Position numbers and translations under genes: made by a program. DNA of 49,975 bases, from the NCBI GenBank assembly GCA_016841265.1, contig JAENZL010000021.1, positions 10,193 to 60,167 on the forward strand, read 5' to 3'. Under the pieces are notes generated by a model that saw only the letters and a list, made by a program, of their open reading frames with translations, did not search any database and had not been told where the DNA came from. Below, piece by piece: positions 1 to 9,523 of the stretch. Within the stretch, counting starts at the first letter, position 1. Every line of letters starts with the position of its first letter. This DNA is from Methanobacteriota archaeon (lineage in GTDB: Archaea > Halobacteriota > Methanosarcinia > Methanosarcinales > Methanosarcinaceae).

Positions 1-54
1 TTATCAAGAAATACCTGATTATCAAGAAATACCTGATTATCAAGAAATACCTGA
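1..54. repeat. three tandem copies of an 18-bp repeat
   Basis: The unit ttatcaagaaatacctga occurs three times without interruption, from the first base of the window, so the array may continue upstream. It lies just past the 3' end of the flavin-binding protein gene. No coding or hairpin potential is evident. Confidence 0.9.
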
Positions 55-106
55 TAATTTAACTTTATGCTTCTCCTTATTAGATTTCAAATTACTCTGA
101 TACTTT

Positions 107-547
107 TCAGAAAGTTGCTATTTCTCTGTGCCCGAATTCCACACTGTAATCCAGGTAATAGACAATATCAGGAACAATCTTTATGAGTATCGTGTCAGGG
201 TCAGGGGGCATATCCGCAATGATAGGAAACTTTCCTGCCATTATTTCCCCGATCCTCCGCATTTCCCCTTCATATTCCACTATCGAGGCAAAGCCTTCCA
301 CCTGAAGTGCCTGCATGTCAAACCAGTCCGGATCGTCTTCGTCAACGGTAAAAGCCACAGCATGGTTATGCATGATGTTCCGGACTTTCCGGGTGCTTCG
401 GTTTGTTGCCAGGTATACGTTCGTATCTTCGGATACGTAGGCCATGGTGTGGGCCATGGGCTTGCCTTCCGGGCTCACGGTCGCAAGGTTAAGGTAAAAA
501 TGAGTTGCAAGGTATTCGCTAATCTTCTGCTTGAGCTCTTCTTTCAT
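107..547 (-). CDS. pyridoxamine 5'-phosphate oxidase-like FMN-binding protein
   Basis: A 146-residue protein of the split-barrel flavin-binding superfamily. The N-terminal pattern of a short helix, then LATVSPEGKPMAHTMAYV and NVYLATNRSTRKVRNI, is the usual core of this family, in which the barrel binds FMN or a related flavin and the basic strand contacts its phosphate. It is probably a cytosolic flavoprotein reductase or oxidase with unknown substrate; true vitamin B6 oxidases are longer, so a B6 role is not implied. An upstream in-frame ATG at 592 exists, but the ATG at 547 is preceded by GGGGG at a normal distance and begins MKEELKQ, the usual family start. It appears to be a single-gene unit. 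Confidence 0.85.
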   Translation of the reverse strand: MKEELKQKISEYLATHFYLNLATVSPEGKPMAHTMAYVSEDTNVYLATNRSTRKVRNIMHNHAVAFTVDEDDPDWFDMQALQVEGFASIVEYEGEMRRIGEIMAGKFPIIADMPPDPDTILIKIVPDIVYYLDYSVEFGHREIATF

Positions 548-879
548 TGTTCCCCCAGCTGTATACTCCATTAAATTCATTAGTGAATTCAAAAATTACA
601 TTCATTAATTCCACTCATAAAATCTCTTGTAAAACCTCTTCAACTGAATTTCTTCAACAAAGGTTTCCGGACCACAGATGTGTCCCACACAAATGTTCCC
701 ATATAGTGTAGATAAATCAAATTTATAAATTTTACCTATAAAAAATTCACATTCATTATTTTTCATCCCTTTTTAGGGGGGCTTTTGCACATCTCTCAAA
801 GAATATAATATGTATATTATAATTTCTTATGGATATATATACCTCGAAATCATTGTTTTGAAATAGGGGGAGATTATCG
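548..879. promoter_or_regulatory. divergent intergenic region with TATA-like boxes
   Basis: AT-rich gap between two divergent genes. On the plus strand there are TATA-like stretches at about 801-812 and 831-843 that could drive the secreted protein at 880, which has an AGGGGGAG ribosome site about 8 bases before its ATG. No gene or structured repeat is visible. Confidence 0.45.
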
Positions 880-1410
880 ATGAACGCCGAAGCGCAAAAG
901 GCATCTTTAAACCGGAAAATCCGCATTTTCATATCAGTGCTTGTAATGATATCGATAGCAGCATATCCTGCAGGAAGCGCAACATCGGAAAGCCCGGACC
1001 AGGGAGACGGCCAGGAGCAGGAAACTGTCCTGGATGTGGAGGTCATGGTGAATCCGGACAAGAATGTCAACTGCCTGAAGACGATGGAATTGGGGGAATT
1101 AAAGGTCGCAGTCCTGGGGTCAGACGAACTTGATGTTACGCAGATACAGACTGAATCGGTTGCTATGAGCTGTGAAAAGACAGAGGGATCCGTCAAGCCG
1201 CTTTCATTTGAATACGAGGACATTTCCGCTGACGGGTACACTGATCTGGTGATGGTGTTTGACAGTCATGAAATGATAATAAAATTTGACCTGAAAAACT
1301 GCTTTTGCAAAGAAGCGCCCCTGAAAGTTACGGCCAGCCTGGATGAAAGTTCCGGAGCAAAAACAATGACCGGAAGCGGGACAACCCTTATTCTTCCGAG
1401 TTTCAGGTGA
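880..1410 (+). CDS. small secreted protein of unknown function
   Basis: A 176-residue protein that I do not recognise. Residues 13-33 form a hydrophobic segment after a basic N-terminus (NRKIRIFIS...), with AGSA as a plausible signal peptidase site, so it is probably exported. The mature part is acidic and beta-rich, with four cysteines (NCLK, SCEK, NCFCKE) that could form disulfides. The stretch PLSFEYEDISADGYTDLVMVF resembles one blade of an extracellular integrin- or FG-GAP-like fold, but a single copy is too little to assign a family. The ribosome site GGGGGAG precedes the ATG. It stands alone between divergent and convergent neighbours. Confidence 0.75.
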   Translation: MNAEAQKASLNRKIRIFISVLVMISIAAYPAGSATSESPDQGDGQEQETVLDVEVMVNPDKNVNCLKTMELGELKVAVLGSDELDVTQIQTESVAMSCEKTEGSVKPLSFEYEDISADGYTDLVMVFDSHEMIIKFDLKNCFCKEAPLKVTASLDESSGAKTMTGSGTTLILPSFR

Positions 1411-1567
1411 AAGCCACCTGAGCCAGGATAAGCTGGCACAAGCCAAAAACCTCAAATAAGCTACATGCCCAACCAGAACAGAAAAAATAGCGGGAAAAAG
1501 AGCCTAAAGTTTATTCAAGTATTCAGGATTAAAAAGAACAATTTATTTCAAGAACCTTTAAAGCCCT

Positions 1568-2563
1568 TCAGTCCTCGTTTCTCTTTTTTACACACTCTTT
1601 TAATTTTTCTTCAAGTCTTATTCGGGAGATAAAGACTCCGAACTGGGTAGCAATGGTCTCGATGACGGTGCGTACGCTGTCGGAGAGTTCATATTCCAGC
1701 TGGGAAGCGAGGTGAAAGGCAGCAATAACCTTTTTTCCGTGCTTAACAGGAATGATTGCAGTTGCCCTCAGGTTTTCCCTTCTGAGTGCGTCATCCCTGG
1801 AGGTGAGCAGAAGGTCTATATGCTGTTTGTAAACGGGCTGCCCTATCATCACAAGCTTGGCGTTGGGAGAACTGGCACTGTAGTGGGAACCATGCTCGAT
1901 AAAGGTTGGAGAAAACCCGCGGTAAATTCCAAGGGACATGTCACCGGTCTCTTCATCGATCAGGTATATGCCGCCCGAATCGATTTCATCTATCTGGAGA
2001 CAGGAATCCAGAAGTAATTCCAGGGTTTCATGAAGGTCTTCCGAGGTGCTGAGGGCTATCCCGAGGTCCCGCTGGATGTAAAGCAGTTTTTCCTTCCGTT
2101 TGCGTTCGGTTATGTCCAGGACTATACCTTTCAGGTACTTTACAACCCCATTCTCATCGGCTTCGATAAAGGTCCTCTCTTCAACCCAGCGCACTTCCCC
2201 GGACTTTGTAAGGATCCTGTATTCATGGGTAAAGTCCACGTATTCTTCCTCAATCCTCCTGGAAAGTTCCCTTTCGACCCTTTCCAGATCATCCGGGTGC
2301 ACGATGTTCCCGTACATGAGTTTCCCTGAGGTAAACTCTTCGATTGTGTACCCGAACTGCTTGATGTTTTCGGATACGAACTCGGCGGGCCAGTACTTCT
2401 CGGGCCTCCAGAGGAAAACAGTCACAGGCACCTTATTTATAACCGAAATGAGCTCCTTTGCCATTTCCAGGGAACTGCAAAGCGCCTGTTCATTCATATA
2501 ATTGCTGGCCTTTAACCTTTTGTGAGTACCATTTTTACTTGAATTCGAAGCCATTTTAGCCAT
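1568..2563 (-). CDS. PAS-GAF sensor protein without a kinase domain
   Basis: A 331-residue cytosolic sensor. Residues about 30-150 are a PAS domain with PAC tail (VHPDDLERVERE, EYRILTKSGEVRWVEERT, GIVLDITERKR). After a short coiled linker, residues about 160-310 form a GAF domain (LLDSCLQIDEIDSGGIYLIDEE, ATAIIPVKHGKKVIAAF). No histidine kinase, ATPase or output domain follows; the protein ends in a charged helix. In this genus such PAS/GAF-only proteins probably act by protein contacts, which is inference. An in-frame TTG lies upstream at 2596, but GTGGAGAG sits six bases before the ATG at 2563, so I chose that start. A TATA-like CTATTTAAAC at 2659-2668 on the minus strand could be its promoter. 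Confidence 0.85.
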   Translation of the reverse strand: MAKMASNSSKNGTHKRLKASNYMNEQALCSSLEMAKELISVINKVPVTVFLWRPEKYWPAEFVSENIKQFGYTIEEFTSGKLMYGNIVHPDDLERVERELSRRIEEEYVDFTHEYRILTKSGEVRWVEERTFIEADENGVVKYLKGIVLDITERKRKEKLLYIQRDLGIALSTSEDLHETLELLLDSCLQIDEIDSGGIYLIDEETGDMSLGIYRGFSPTFIEHGSHYSASSPNAKLVMIGQPVYKQHIDLLLTSRDDALRRENLRATAIIPVKHGKKVIAAFHLASQLEYELSDSVRTVIETIATQFGVFISRIRLEEKLKECVKKRNED

Positions 2564-2822
2564 TTTACTCTCCACTTTTGCACGGGGTTTTAGCAAGAAA
2601 TATGAGAAAATTTCACCTATTTAGATTTTTTGCTCCAATTGGAAAATATTGCTTGATAGTTTAAATAGCTTTTGATTTGATTTTACCTCATTTTCATAAT
2701 GCTGCCCCCTAAAAGCGGAAAAAAAAGATAATGCTCCCTGTCAAGGAGAAGAAAAATAGAGGGAAAAATATATAAAGGCAAGACTGTTTTCAAAATAAGA
2801 GAAATTTAGAGAGAAAAACAGC

Positions 2823-4052
2823 TTAAAAAGCTGGCCGGATGCTAAGCTTCTTTACGAATTCATTTATAGTCTCACTCTGCCAGCCGTCTATTAACTCCTG
2901 TATTGCCGCTTCCCTCACAAACTCGTCTTTTTCCATGAGAGCCACCTTCTTGACCAGAGGGAGGGTCTCAGGATTTTCATTCCAGCTGTTTGCCAATTCC
3001 TGGACTGCTGTGATCCTTACAAAATTGTCACTGTCGTTGAGTAGCCTGTCCCGAATCATCTCCAGGGTTTCCGGCCTTTCATGCCAGTTTCTTGCAAGCT
3101 CTTCGACGGCACATTTCCTGACTGAGTAATGGCTATCTTTCACGGCCTTTTCCAGTATCAGATCAAAAACTTCCGGATCTCCGGACCATACAGAAGCAAG
3201 CATGTGGAGAGCGATTCCCCTAACCATATTATCCTCATCACTCAGGCACCTTTCCCTGAGGAGTTCCAGTGTTTCGGGTTTGTCCGGCCAGCCTTCCGCA
3301 AGTTCCTTTATTGCAGCTCCCCTGACCGAATAATGCTCATCTACTACTGCCCCCTCCCTTATAAGGAGGAGAGTGTCGTCTTCATCACGCCAGCCTCCGG
3401 CAAGTTCCTGGACGGCCGCACTCCGGACCGAATAATGTTCATCAAAAAGCGCCTTTTCCCTGAGGAGCAGAAAAGTCTCAGGAGTTTCTTTCCAGTACTT
3501 CCCCAGGCTCTGGACTACGACGGTCCTGACAAAAGAATCCTTCTCCCTCAACACCAATTCCTTCACAAAGTCAAAGGTACAGCAGCTAGTCCCCCAGCGC
3601 CTGGAAAGCTCCTGAATGGCCGCACTCCGGACAAACTTGTCTTCCGCGTTTGCCGCCCAGTCCCGGAGAAGGGAAGGGGTTTCCGGCCTGCCCCCCCAGT
3701 GAGCTGCAAGTTCCCTTACAGCAGCCCTCCGGACCTCATAGTTAACATCTTCGATAGCCCGCTCCCGAACCAGCGCCAGAATGCCCGGCTTTTCGTTCCA
3801 GACCCTTGCCAGTTCCCGAAGAGAGATTTTTCTAACCGTATAGTTACTGTCCTTAATCGCTCTCTCTCTGACTATCTCGAAGACTTTGGCGTCGTTCCTG
3901 TATTTGTCCGCAAGCTTGAGGACCGCTTCACGCCTTACCGTGTAATCTTTATCCTTTACTGCCTTTTCCTTTAGTGACTTTACGTTTTTTAAATGACAGT
4001 TTACACTTTCATCAGGATCTTCAGGAGGGAGATACACAACGCTTCCGGGCAT
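2823..4052 (-). CDS. HEAT-repeat protein, 11 repeats
   Basis: A 409-residue protein built almost entirely of 31-residue alpha-helical repeats. I count 11 units, each centred on a VRxxAVxELAxxW helix followed by PETLxLLRERA and an Asp-rich turn. The regular spacing and the conserved VR, ELA and PET positions identify HEAT/PBS-lyase-like repeats, which form a solenoid for protein binding. There is no catalytic domain, signal peptide or membrane segment, so it is probably a cytosolic scaffold. AGGTGG lies six bases before the ATG. A minus-strand TATA-like AAATATATAAT near 4083-4093 would place the start of transcription close to the gene. The binding partner is unknown. Confidence 0.88.
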   Translation of the reverse strand: MPGSVVYLPPEDPDESVNCHLKNVKSLKEKAVKDKDYTVRREAVLKLADKYRNDAKVFEIVRERAIKDSNYTVRKISLRELARVWNEKPGILALVRERAIEDVNYEVRRAAVRELAAHWGGRPETPSLLRDWAANAEDKFVRSAAIQELSRRWGTSCCTFDFVKELVLREKDSFVRTVVVQSLGKYWKETPETFLLLREKALFDEHYSVRSAAVQELAGGWRDEDDTLLLIREGAVVDEHYSVRGAAIKELAEGWPDKPETLELLRERCLSDEDNMVRGIALHMLASVWSGDPEVFDLILEKAVKDSHYSVRKCAVEELARNWHERPETLEMIRDRLLNDSDNFVRITAVQELANSWNENPETLPLVKKVALMEKDEFVREAAIQELIDGWQSETINEFVKKLSIRPAF

Positions 4053-4485
4053 TTCTGTCCACCTGTATAATATAATAACATTATATATTTAATAATAGTT
4101 AAAAACCATCAGTAAATAAGCCTTTCTATGTTAAGTGATAGAAAAATATCTTCTCCAAAGATAACCCTTCCAAAAAAATCAAATTCAGAAAAAAAAATTC
4201 CATTTTGCGATTCCTCATTATGACATTCCATTTTTCCCTGCTTCTACCCCTGTTAATGGGGACAAACCGGACATAAGCACAAAAAGACCCTATTTTGAGG
4301 GCAGTTTGATATATCAACAAATATATACCTTTTAATAGCCCGCCTGCGGTAAGCGAAAAGGCATATAAGAGGTAAGAGCACAGAGGAAAAGTGCATTGGG
4401 AAGAATATAATGAATTTTTTAAAGAATTAATTAAAGAATTAATTAAAGAATTAAAAAAACAATGAAAAAGGGGGATTGGTCCGGT
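4053..4485. promoter_or_regulatory. divergent promoter region of the HEAT and glucan phosphorylase genes
   Basis: The gap holds a minus-strand TATA-like box at about 4083-4093 for the HEAT gene. A plus-strand CAAATATATACC at about 4318-4329 could serve the phosphorylase gene; directly before it is the palindrome ttgatatatcaa (4306-4317). A 12-bp tandem repeat (aaagaattaatt, 4421-4456) lies in the presumed leader just before the ribosome site. Confidence 0.45.
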
Positions 4486-6162
4486 ATGGACGACATAGAG
4501 GGAGTACTGAAGGGACAGAATATTGCTTATTTTTCCATGGAAATCGGACTTTTGAATGAAATCCCGACCTATGCCGGAGGCCTGGGCATTCTTGCCGGGG
4601 ATACCATCCGTTCTGCCGCAGACCTGAAAGTTCCCCTTGTAGCTGTAACCCTGATATGCAACAAAGGCTACTTCAAGCAGGTGCTTGAAGACTCGGGCAG
4701 TCAGCACGAACAAAAAGAAGAATGGGTCCCTTCCCGTTTCATGACCCTGCTTCCCCCGGAAGTAAGCGTGAACATCCGGGGAAAAGAGGTAAAGATCAGG
4801 GCCTGGCTTTACAACTGCAAGAGCCTGACAGGCGGTTGTGTCCCTATCCTTTTCCTGGACACGAACGTAGAAGCGAACTCTGACGAAGAGAAGGGCATAA
4901 CCGATTACCTTTACGGAGGCGACCAGCGCTACCGGCTCAAACAGGAAATGGTGCTCGGGATCGGAGGAGTGAGGATGCTCAAAGCCCTCAACTTCAAAAT
5001 CCGGAAGTACCACATGAACGAAGGTCATTCAAGCCTTCTTGCCCTGGAACTCCTCAAAAGTAACGGGTTGAAAGTTACGGACGTAAAGGAAAGCTGCATC
5101 TTTACCACCCACACCCCTGTAGAAGCAGGACACGATAAGTTTGACTACGGACTTGTAGAAGAGCTGATAACCGACAGGAAAGACCTCGAAGTCCTCAGGA
5201 AATTCGGAGGGGAGGACAGGCTGAACATGAGCCTCCTTGCCCTGAACCTCTCCAACTACGTCAACGGCGTCACGAAACGGCACAGCCTTATTTCACAGGA
5301 ACTCTTCCCGGGGTACAAGATTCAGTCAATCACAAACGGAGTCCATTCCTACACCTGGACTTCCCCCTTTTTCCGGGAACTCTACGACCGCTACCTCCCG
5401 GGCTGGGCAAACGAGCCCGAACTCCTGGTCAGGGTTGGGGGAATCCCGGACGATGAGATCTGGGCTGCACACAGGAGCGCCAAAAGAGCCCTGATCGATG
5501 AGGTAAACAGGGAAACAGGAGTCGGCATGGACTACGAGACCCTTACCATAGGCTTTGCCCGGCGTATGACCGAATACAAGCGGCCAACACTCATTTTTTC
5601 CGACCTTGAGCGGCTCAGGAAAGTGAACAATATAGGCAGAATACAGCTGATTTTTGCAGGCCAGGCCCACCCCAGAGACGAAGCAGGAAAAGAACTGATC
5701 CGGGAAATCTTCAGGTATATCGAGGAACTAAAAGGTGAAATGAAGATTGTCTTCCTGGAAAACTACGACATGGAAATGGCAGCAAAATTGGTATCAGGCG
5801 TCGACCTCTGGCTGAACACCCCGCAGCGCCCCTACGAAGCCTCGGGCACCAGCGGCATGAAAGCCGCCCATAACGGAGTCGTGAACTTCAGCGTCCTCGA
5901 CGGCTGGTGGATAGAAGGCTGGATAGAAGGTGTGACCGGCTGGGCCATAGGCCCGGAACCCGATGAAGAGTTCTCCGAAGAAGACTGCAGGCTCTACGAA
6001 CTCAACGACCTCTACAACAAACTCTACTACGTCATCGTCCCCATGTACTACGACAGGAAAGACGAGTGGTTCAAGCTCATCAACAATTCCATAGGCATGA
6101 TAGCCTACTATTTCAACAGTCACAGGATGATGAGGCGTTATGTGACAAACGCCTACCTGTGA
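4486..6162 (+). CDS. glgP: alpha-glucan phosphorylase (short archaeal type)
   Basis: A 558-residue glycosyltransferase family 35 enzyme that would release glucose 1-phosphate from glycogen-like alpha-1,4-glucan with inorganic phosphate. Recognisable family blocks are IAYFSMEIGLLNEIPTYAGG at the N-terminus, KYHMNEGHSSLLALELL, FTTHTPVEAGHDKF, KRPTLIFSDLERL, and the pyridoxal phosphate site EASGTSGMKAAHNGVVNF, with Lys459 as the predicted Schiff-base residue. It is shorter than the 800-residue animal or E. coli enzymes, as usual for the archaeal and alpha-1,4-glucan phosphorylase subgroup. An ATG at 4462 is in frame, but AGGGGG lies about 11 bases before the ATG at 4486, which I prefer. It would mobilise the glycogen reserve; no synthesis genes are adjacent. 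Confidence 0.93.
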   Translation: MDDIEGVLKGQNIAYFSMEIGLLNEIPTYAGGLGILAGDTIRSAADLKVPLVAVTLICNKGYFKQVLEDSGSQHEQKEEWVPSRFMTLLPPEVSVNIRGKEVKIRAWLYNCKSLTGGCVPILFLDTNVEANSDEEKGITDYLYGGDQRYRLKQEMVLGIGGVRMLKALNFKIRKYHMNEGHSSLLALELLKSNGLKVTDVKESCIFTTHTPVEAGHDKFDYGLVEELITDRKDLEVLRKFGGEDRLNMSLLALNLSNYVNGVTKRHSLISQELFPGYKIQSITNGVHSYTWTSPFFRELYDRYLPGWANEPELLVRVGGIPDDEIWAAHRSAKRALIDEVNRETGVGMDYETLTIGFARRMTEYKRPTLIFSDLERLRKVNNIGRIQLIFAGQAHPRDEAGKELIREIFRYIEELKGEMKIVFLENYDMEMAAKLVSGVDLWLNTPQRPYEASGTSGMKAAHNGVVNFSVLDGWWIEGWIEGVTGWAIGPEPDEEFSEEDCRLYELNDLYNKLYYVIVPMYYDRKDEWFKLINNSIGMIAYYFNSHRMMRRYVTNAYL

Positions 6163-6188
6163 AAGCGGGTAAAAAATTCCCACTTCAC

Positions 6189-6251
6189 ATTTTAGCTATC
6201 CTGCCCTCGTATTTTAGCTATCCTGCCCTTGAATTTTAGCTATCCTGCCTT
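6189..6251. repeat. three tandem copies of a 22-bp-spaced repeat
   Basis: The core attttagctatcctgccct is repeated at about 6189, 6211 and 6233. The third copy runs across the stop codon of the minus-strand TPR gene, so the array sits at the meeting point of two convergent genes. Confidence 0.85.
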
Positions 6252-7426
6252 ATTTTCCGAATTTTATCGCGGGCTTTTCCCGCTTTTTCCGGTTCCCTGG
6301 TGCTTTCCCACAAATCCGCTGAGATTTTAAACGCATTTTCCGCTCCCCTGCCAGTTCCAAGGTCCAGAAAAACACAGCCTTTCTCATACCAGGCTGCAGC
6401 GTAACCAGGTTTCAACCGGGTTGCCTTTTCAAAAGCATGAAGGGCTTCTTTCCCGGTTCCCATTTTAAACAGGACTTTACCTCTCAGGTACCAGGCTTCG
6501 GCGTTGTCAGGTGTTCTTTTAAGAGCTTTTTCAAAAGCTTCCCGGGCTTTTTCCTGCTCTCCTAGTTTCAAATTGAGCTTACCCTTTTCAAACAAGGCTG
6601 CGGCGTTTTCGGGATTTGTTTTCAGGGCCTGTTCGTATGTTTCCAGGGCTTTTCTGGACCGGCGGACCTGCACTAGCATGGCATCTTTCCCATTCCAGGC
6701 ATTTTTCTGGAGCGGATTCAGGTTTAGGGACTTTTCGAACGCTTCGAGTGCCTCCTGAAAACGTTCAAGTTTTACGAGTACGGCTCCCTTATTTGCCCAG
6801 GTAGCGGCGTGTCCAGGGTTGAGTTTCAGGGCTGTCTCAAAAGCTGTCAGGGCTTCTTCATAGCGTTTGAGCTTCAGAAGGGCAACCCCTTTATAAAACA
6901 AGGTCGCAAAATGCCCCGGTTTTTCGGCAAGCACCCTGTCGAACGCTGCAAGTGCCATTTTTAGCCGCCCCTGCTTGTAAAGAGCCAGACCATCTTCATA
7001 CAGGGCTTCGGGACTTTTACATTCCTCTGCTCCAGCCTCCCCGACCTTCCCGGTATCCCTTTGAACGCCACCTTCTGCGAGGTATTTGAATCCCGTATCT
7101 TCCCCGTCCTTCCCGAAAGCTGGCCGGACATCGGTGTAGACAAACTCCGGTTTCGGCACGAAAGCCTTGCAGATGCCGCCAGGTTCCGGACTACTGCTCG
7201 TAACGACACAGTACTCGTCCACGTATTTCGAACAGGTCCCGCAGCAGTAGACGCGCCTTTCCAGCCGGTAGCGGATCTGGTCAAGTTCGGTGGTCACGAG
7301 GCCCTGGTTCAGCCGGGTCTTGAAGGTCTCGTAGGGGATGTCCTTGATTTTGATGTAAACAGTTGCAGGAGCCGGAGGATCCCATTTAGGAGGATTTTCG
7401 GTTCCACTTTTGTTTTTGTGTTTCAT
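6236..7426 (-). CDS. TPR protein with N-terminal cysteine cluster
   Basis: A 396-residue protein. Residues 55-90 contain CCGTCSKYVDEYC followed by GGICKAF, a four- or five-cysteine cluster that could hold zinc or an iron-sulfur centre. From about residue 140 to the end there are seven to eight 34-residue tetratricopeptide repeats (for example ALAAFDRVLAEKPGHFATLFYKG and ALTAFETALKLNPGHAATWANKG). It follows the aldehyde oxidoreductase gene on the same strand by 79 bases, so the two may be cotranscribed, and the TPRs could dock a redox partner; that is inference. No clear Shine-Dalgarno sequence precedes the ATG. There is no signal peptide. Confidence 0.82.
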   Translation of the reverse strand: MKHKNKSGTENPPKWDPPAPATVYIKIKDIPYETFKTRLNQGLVTTELDQIRYRLERRVYCCGTCSKYVDEYCVVTSSSPEPGGICKAFVPKPEFVYTDVRPAFGKDGEDTGFKYLAEGGVQRDTGKVGEAGAEECKSPEALYEDGLALYKQGRLKMALAAFDRVLAEKPGHFATLFYKGVALLKLKRYEEALTAFETALKLNPGHAATWANKGAVLVKLERFQEALEAFEKSLNLNPLQKNAWNGKDAMLVQVRRSRKALETYEQALKTNPENAAALFEKGKLNLKLGEQEKAREAFEKALKRTPDNAEAWYLRGKVLFKMGTGKEALHAFEKATRLKPGYAAAWYEKGCVFLDLGTGRGAENAFKISADLWESTREPEKAGKARDKIRKIRQDS

Positions 7427-7505
7427 GGTTTGATGGGAGGTTTTTAGGCAATTTATCTAATAAAGATAATCCTGAGCCAGGAAGAAAATTAAGACAGGGA
7501 GGAAC

Positions 7506-9455
7506 TCAAGCCCGGCGTGTGCCCTTCGGGTAAGTTTCCAGGTCCCGCAGGACAGGCCCGTCCCATTCCCCAAAACTTCCGGGGTTCTCAGGTACTTTTT
7601 CCAGTTCATCTGCAACAAAACCGAGCCCAAGGGATTCAAGTTTTTCCCGGGTGGGAACCCCGGTTTCGGGCTTGCAGCCCCTTAGAGTATGGTATTTGTC
7701 GAGCATTACCTCGTGTTTTGCAAGTTCCAGGTCGCCGGCCTGGGTGCCGGCAAGTCCGGGTTTCAAGGGAAGTCGGGCGTGTTCCTTTCGGATTCCCTGC
7801 CTGACGTTGAAGGCCATCTCCAGGAGATATACCCTGTCAGCGGAATTTTTCAGGATTTCTTCGGAAAATTCCATGCCAGTGGCCGCCCCAAGCAGCCTTG
7901 CCACGCCTTCGAGCAGGGGGTACCTGGAAACCAGGGGCACAGCGCTTGCCCAGTTGTTTACGGCTCCTTTGCAGCGCCCGATCATGTCCGTAAGGGTTGT
8001 CACCTGCTCCGAGAGGATAAGGGTTTTGACCTCGTCTTCCGCCGGGATATGCCCGTTCTCAACCAGTTCCGGCCAGAGGGACATGTCGTTTTCCCCATAA
8101 GCCCAGGAGCGGCCCCGCAGGTGGTCGGCGCCCCGGGTGGATGTTGCATGGGAAAGCCCGAAGACGCCTGCCGGGTAAGGGCCGCGACTGAGGCCTTTTA
8201 CGTGATAACAGTAATCCATCGCCCCGTTCCCGAGGATTTTTGCCATACTGTACATGCCTTCCGCCACAAGGTTCCCGAACCCCTGCCTGAGAGCCGTCCT
8301 GTGGACAAGCTCGATCTGGGTTTCGGCGTCCTCCCAGTCAAGGGACAGCCCTCCCGTGTCCCGCTCCGTAAGAATCCCGCGCATGTAGAGCTCCTTTGCC
8401 ATGGCAATCGCATTTCCCAGGGCTATGACACAGATCCCGTACTTATCAGCAAGGTTCTCCTGGACCATGATGGGCACAGGCTCGGTAATCCCGCAGTTGG
8501 TTCCCAGGCAAAAGATGCACTCGTATTCCAGGGCTTTTCCGGTTTCTCCCCTGTACTTTCCCTCCGGGATCCTAAAGGAATTCTTGCAGGGGACCACGCA
8601 GCTCCGGCAGGCTGACCTTCCAGTCTCGAACTGTTTCCAGGCTTCCGGTTTCAGGGCTTCCGGGACATCGGCTTCCGACAAATATTTTTCATAGTTCCTG
8701 AAACCCGGAGCCCAGTGAAGCATTCCGATATGGGACCCGTAGACAGCTACAACCTCCTTCTGGAAGGGGTCGTTTAAGAAGAAGTCCCGGTCCTCCCTGG
8801 CAAGTTCCCTGAACTCGTCCGGGGCGGCAAGGGAAACACTTTTTGTCCCCCTGACCGCAATGGCTTTTAAGCGCTTGGAACCCAGAACAGCACCGCTTCC
8901 CCGGGCAGCAGAGTTGTATTTGTCAAACATGACGGTTGCAAAACGCACCAGGTTTTCCCCACCCTGCCCGATTGCTGCCACACTGATATCTTTCCCGTGC
9001 CTTTCGTAAAGGATATCGGCAGTCTCCCAGGTGCTCAGCCCCATAAGGTCCGAAGCGTCCCTCAATTCAACATTCCCGTCCTCAATCCAGAGGTAAAGGG
9101 GTCTTTGCGCTTTCCCTTCGATAATTATCTGGTCATACCCCGCCTTCTTCAGGAAATGGGCAAAACTCCCTCCCGCATTCCCATCCCCGAGAATCCCGCT
9201 GTAGGGCGAAAGCGTGCTGACCTCCACCCGGCTGCAGGAAGTCAGGCCGCTGGCAGTAAAAGGTCCCGTTGCCAGGCAGACGACGTTCTCAGGTCCCAGG
9301 GGGTCTATCCCGGGTCTGATTTCTTTGAAAAGGGTCCTTGAGTTGAAGCCCCTTCCCCCGATATAGTCCCTGCAGACAGCAGGGTCCAGCTCTTCAGTGC
9401 TCACTTTTTGCTTGTTTAAGTCCACTCTGAGGACGTTTCCCATCCATCCGTACAC
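7506..9455 (-). CDS. tungsten-dependent aldehyde:ferredoxin oxidoreductase family protein
   Basis: A 649-residue enzyme of the AOR family, which oxidises aldehydes to acids and reduces ferredoxin using a bis-pterin tungsten centre and one [4Fe-4S] cluster. Evidence includes the start MYGWMGNVLRVDLNK, the pterin-binding LGDGNAGGSFAHFLKKAGYD, the second pterin region ATSTRGADHLRG, and the cluster ligands CRSCVVPC (Cys283, 286, 290) plus Cys495 in MIGRCKG. The spacing matches the Pyrococcus AOR arrangement. The start is a GTG; homologues begin at the same MYGW. The exact aldehyde cannot be told from sequence. No molybdopterin genes are nearby; the TPR gene downstream is the only likely operon partner. 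Confidence 0.92.
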   Translation of the reverse strand: MYGWMGNVLRVDLNKQKVSTEELDPAVCRDYIGGRGFNSRTLFKEIRPGIDPLGPENVVCLATGPFTASGLTSCSRVEVSTLSPYSGILGDGNAGGSFAHFLKKAGYDQIIIEGKAQRPLYLWIEDGNVELRDASDLMGLSTWETADILYERHGKDISVAAIGQGGENLVRFATVMFDKYNSAARGSGAVLGSKRLKAIAVRGTKSVSLAAPDEFRELAREDRDFFLNDPFQKEVVAVYGSHIGMLHWAPGFRNYEKYLSEADVPEALKPEAWKQFETGRSACRSCVVPCKNSFRIPEGKYRGETGKALEYECIFCLGTNCGITEPVPIMVQENLADKYGICVIALGNAIAMAKELYMRGILTERDTGGLSLDWEDAETQIELVHRTALRQGFGNLVAEGMYSMAKILGNGAMDYCYHVKGLSRGPYPAGVFGLSHATSTRGADHLRGRSWAYGENDMSLWPELVENGHIPAEDEVKTLILSEQVTTLTDMIGRCKGAVNNWASAVPLVSRYPLLEGVARLLGAATGMEFSEEILKNSADRVYLLEMAFNVRQGIRKEHARLPLKPGLAGTQAGDLELAKHEVMLDKYHTLRGCKPETGVPTREKLESLGLGFVADELEKVPENPGSFGEWDGPVLRDLETYPKGTRRA

Positions 9456-9523
9456 AGCTTATTACCTGCCCCTTGTAATTCGTTTTAGAACGCTGCACAT
9501 GAAATTTGGTATCAAATATTTAG

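Noticed and set aside
4126-5028. Long minus-strand ORF opposite the glucan phosphorylase gene
   Set aside because: It is the antisense shadow of a clear enzyme gene and has no domain, start signal or composition of its own. Similar shadows opposite the HEAT, AOR, MATE and secreted-protein genes were also discarded.
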